Source: Bacteroidota bacterium
GTDB taxonomy: Bacteria > Bacteroidota > Ignavibacteria > UBA10030 > UBA6906
Reading direction: 5' to 3'
DNA length: 64,000 nucleotides
Assembly: GCA_019637975.1 (NCBI GenBank)
Contig: JAHBUR010000011.1
Coordinates: 62,001 to 126,000 of the forward strand
A program made the position numbers and the translations under genes. This document shows, piece by piece, positions 61,856 to 64,000 of this stretch (positions within the stretch are counted from its first letter, which is position 1; the number at the start of each line of letters is the position of its first letter). The notes below the pieces were generated by a model. That model did no database searches, was not told where the DNA came from, and saw only the letters and a program-made list of their open reading frames with translations.

Positions 61856-63132
61856 GCACGCTGATCGCCGGACTGTTGCTTCTTCTGCTTGCGTTGCTTG
61901 GCGCGCCGTTGTTTGCCATTATCGGCGCGGTTGCAATGCTGAGTTTTGCGGCGGAGGGGATCGAGTCTTCGGCGGTGATGGTGGAGTTGTACCGCATTTG
62001 CAGCAATCCCACGCTCGTCGCCATTCCGCTTTTCACGTTCGCCGGGTATGTTCTTGCGGAAAGCAAAACGCCGCAGCGACTTGTGAATCTCGCGCGGGCA
62101 TTCTTCGGTTCGTTCAGCGGCGGACTTGCCGTTGTTGCGCTTGTGACGTGTGCCTTGTTTACGGCGTTCACCGGTGCATCGGGCGTTACAATCGTTGCAC
62201 TCGGCGGGCTGCTTCTTCCCATTCTTCTCAAAGAACACTATCCCGAAAAATTCTCGCTCGGACTCATTACCACCTCGGGAAGTCTCGGGCTGCTGTTCCC
62301 TCCCAGTCTTCCGCTCATTCTCTACTCCGTCACGGCGAAGCTGAGCATCGATCAACTGTTTGCGGCGGGCTTGATTCCGGGAATTCTTCTTCTCGCAATT
62401 CTCTCCGTGTACGGCGTGCGGCAAGGGAAAAAAGCTAAAGTCCCGACCGTCCCGTTCACATGGTCAAACGTCAAGAGTGCAGTACGGGAAGCTGCGTGGG
62501 AGATTCCGCTGCCCTTCATCGTGATCGGGGGGATCTACAGCGGAACGTTTACGGCGACAGAAGCGGCGGCAGTAACGGCATTCTACGTATTGGTTGTGGA
62601 AGTCTTCATCTACAAAGATTTGCATCTCTTCCGCGACATTCCCCGCGTGATGCGCCAAAGCATGGTGCTTGTCGGCGCCATTCTCATGATCATCGGAACG
62701 GCGATGGGGTTGACGAACTACCTTGTTGACAACGAAGTGCCGATGAAGCTGTTCGAATTCACGCAGTCATTCATCACCAACCCGATCATGTTTCTGATTG
62801 TGTTGAATATCTTTCTCATTCTGGTTGGAATGATGATGGATATTTTTTCAGCGATCATCGTTGTTGTTCCCCTCATTCTGCCGATTGCTGTTGCCTACGG
62901 GGTTCACCCGGTTCACCTCGGAATTATCTTTCTCACGAATCTTGAAATCGGTTATCTCACGCCGCCGGTCGGGCTGAATCTGTTCATCTCAAGCATCCGG
63001 TTTCAGAAGCCGGTCTTCTCTATCGTGAGGGCAGTGTTGCCGTATATCGGCATGCTGCTCATTGCACTTCTCATTATTACCTACGTTCCGTGGTTGAGTC
63101 TGTGGCTGGTGGAGTTGTTGGGTGTGAAGTAA
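61852..63132 (+). CDS. dctM: TRAP transporter large permease DctM
   Basis: 426 aa with about twelve helices. Key motifs: FTAFTGASGVTIVALGGLLLPIL, GSLGLLFPPSLPLILY, LEIGYLTPPVGLNLFIS. It conducts sodium-coupled substrate uptake with DctQ. The stop at 63132 faces the glycoside hydrolase gene 7 nt away, with no terminator between. Confidence 0.95.
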   Translation: MSTLIAGLLLLLLALLGAPLFAIIGAVAMLSFAAEGIESSAVMVELYRICSNPTLVAIPLFTFAGYVLAESKTPQRLVNLARAFFGSFSGGLAVVALVTCALFTAFTGASGVTIVALGGLLLPILLKEHYPEKFSLGLITTSGSLGLLFPPSLPLILYSVTAKLSIDQLFAAGLIPGILLLAILSVYGVRQGKKAKVPTVPFTWSNVKSAVREAAWEIPLPFIVIGGIYSGTFTATEAAAVTAFYVLVVEVFIYKDLHLFRDIPRVMRQSMVLVGAILMIIGTAMGLTNYLVDNEVPMKLFEFTQSFITNPIMFLIVLNIFLILVGMMMDIFSAIIVVVPLILPIAVAYGVHPVHLGIIFLTNLEIGYLTPPVGLNLFISSIRFQKPVFSIVRAVLPYIGMLLIALLIITYVPWLSLWLVELLGVK

Positions 63133-63139
63133 ACTGCGG

Positions 63140-64000
63140 TTACTGCGAGCGGTTTCTCTTCCACGGCATCTGCGGAACCTGCACGCGTCCGGTATAGGAA
63201 CTTCCGAACCGGCTCATATCCTTCACATTTTCATACCGGAAGAATACTTGCCCGTGCGCGCCCAACATGCGGCTTGCCGTTATCTGATCGGAAAGCTGGC
63301 CGAGGATTTCCGGCTTGTATGCCCCGATGCTGATATAGATGTGCCGCCCCTCGGCCTCTTTCAACCACGTTCGTGTAATGTGGGCAAAGTCGGGTCCTTG
63401 TGTTTCGAACTCCAGCGGCCAGTAAATTTGCGGCGCAAGATAGTCGAGCCAGCCGTTCTTCAGCCAAGCACGCGAATCCTGGTAGAAATCTCCCACCCCG
63501 CCGCGGGCGCTTCGTGAGTCAGGTTGCGCGCTCAATGAACCGCCAAAGTTGCCAAGCGGTGCTGCTCCCAGTTTTAGTTCCGGGTTTTGCCGCGAGACTG
63601 CGTCATGCGCATCGCGTACAAACCTGTTGATGTTCTCGCGTCTCCATTGTTCGAGCGGGACCCCGTTGCCGTACCTGCCGTACGTTGCCCGGTCGGGGAA
63701 ATCGCCAAGCGGGTAACGAATGAAATCGAAGCAAACCCCGTCGATGTCATACCTTCCCGTCAGATCAAGAAGAACTCGAATGAGATAGTCATTCACTTCG
63801 GGACGGCCCGGATCAAACCAGTACTCGTTGTCAAAGAAGACAACCGAATTGGGATAAGCGTTTACAGGGTGTTGCGGTGAACTGGCCCGCGGCGGAACTG
63901 GCCCCCGAATCTTGTACACGTTAAACCATGCATGGACTTCCATTCCGGCTGCGTGCGCCTCATCCAACAGAAACTGTAACGGATCCCAGCCGGGATCTCT
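63140..64000 (-). CDS. GH10-like family glycoside hydrolase, N-terminus cut by window edge
   Basis: At least 287 residues seen; the 5' end lies beyond 64000. The frame reads through DEAHAAGMEVHAWFNVY, VRVLLDLTGRYDIDGVCFDFIRYP, LAPQIYWP and ISIGAYKPEI, the signature of the DUF187/GHL10 family (TIM barrel). The DFIRYP Asp and a Glu in the YWPLE region fit catalytic acids. Likely secreted or periplasmic, acting on peptidoglycan or polysaccharide; export signal not visible because it is outside the window. Confidence 0.9.
   Translation of the reverse strand, partial: RDPGWDPLQFLLDEAHAAGMEVHAWFNVYKIRGPVPPRASSPQHPVNAYPNSVVFFDNEYWFDPGRPEVNDYLIRVLLDLTGRYDIDGVCFDFIRYPLGDFPDRATYGRYGNGVPLEQWRRENINRFVRDAHDAVSRQNPELKLGAAPLGNFGGSLSAQPDSRSARGGVGDFYQDSRAWLKNGWLDYLAPQIYWPLEFETQGPDFAHITRTWLKEAEGRHIYISIGAYKPEILGQLSDQITASRMLGAHGQVFFRYENVKDMSRFGSSYTGRVQVPQMPWKRNRSQ

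Overview
The window looks like a chromosomal segment from a free-living, Gram-negative bacterium of the Bacteroidota/Chlorobiota/Ignavibacteriota (FCB) group. The main evidence is a secreted protein ending in a type IX secretion sorting domain with the motif YPNPFNPSTT. Supporting evidence is the outer-membrane biogenesis genes (TamB, heptose kinase and nucleotidyltransferase, barrel proteins), the nitrite-ammonifying cytochromes, and promoters of the TTG-N-TAnnTT(TG) type. The species cannot be named from this sequence. I saw no rRNA, tRNA, CRISPR array, transposase or phage gene.

Left part (1-5.8 kb): the end of a SpoIIE-type phosphatase, a DUF1684 lipoprotein whose promoter spacer carries a G8 tract, two exported proteins (one CsgG-like), a stand-alone C39-like protein, a small lipoprotein and a membrane protein. 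Accessory island (5.8-10 kb): seven small genes all on the minus strand (DinB, DUF2442, DUF4160, a HELSH membrane protein, an unknown membrane protein, a GNAT acetyltransferase, a HEPN-like protein). Several genes start just after GTTAGG(C/T)-like boxes and stop inside RCCTRACCC-like boxes, which resembles an integron cassette array. It also holds a 40-bp dispersed repeat and a very hairpin-rich spacer.

Middle part (10-28.6 kb): a coupled pair of DUF2157-like membrane proteins; nrfA-nrfH plus an HPF-like gene behind a good promoter; a minus-strand run of two paralogous TPR proteins, a LysE exporter, a DinB protein and a HEAGH membrane protein; then plus-strand DUF2085, DUF2007, an esterase, a huge six-PAS hybrid histidine kinase, family-5 uracil-DNA glycosylase and a patatin phospholipase.

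Right part (28.6-64 kb): the T9SS-exported protein and a propeller lipoprotein preceded by an 8-bp x5 tandem repeat; a glycosyltransferase, purA and histidine kinase run; a secD-secF-STAS operon; PpiD-like chaperone, outer-membrane barrel, methyltransferase and aroK; hldE-type kinase and nucleotidyltransferase, tamB and RNase R (which lacks a normal start codon); a large zincin-propeller-barrel protein; a repetitive Lys/Ala-rich exported protein; an OmpR-type two-component system; a TatT-DctP-DctQ-DctM TRAP transporter; and a partial GH10-like glycoside hydrolase. Much of this half serves envelope assembly: SecDF exports, the PpiD-like protein folds, the heptose enzymes feed LPS core, and TamB and the barrel proteins work at the outer membrane.
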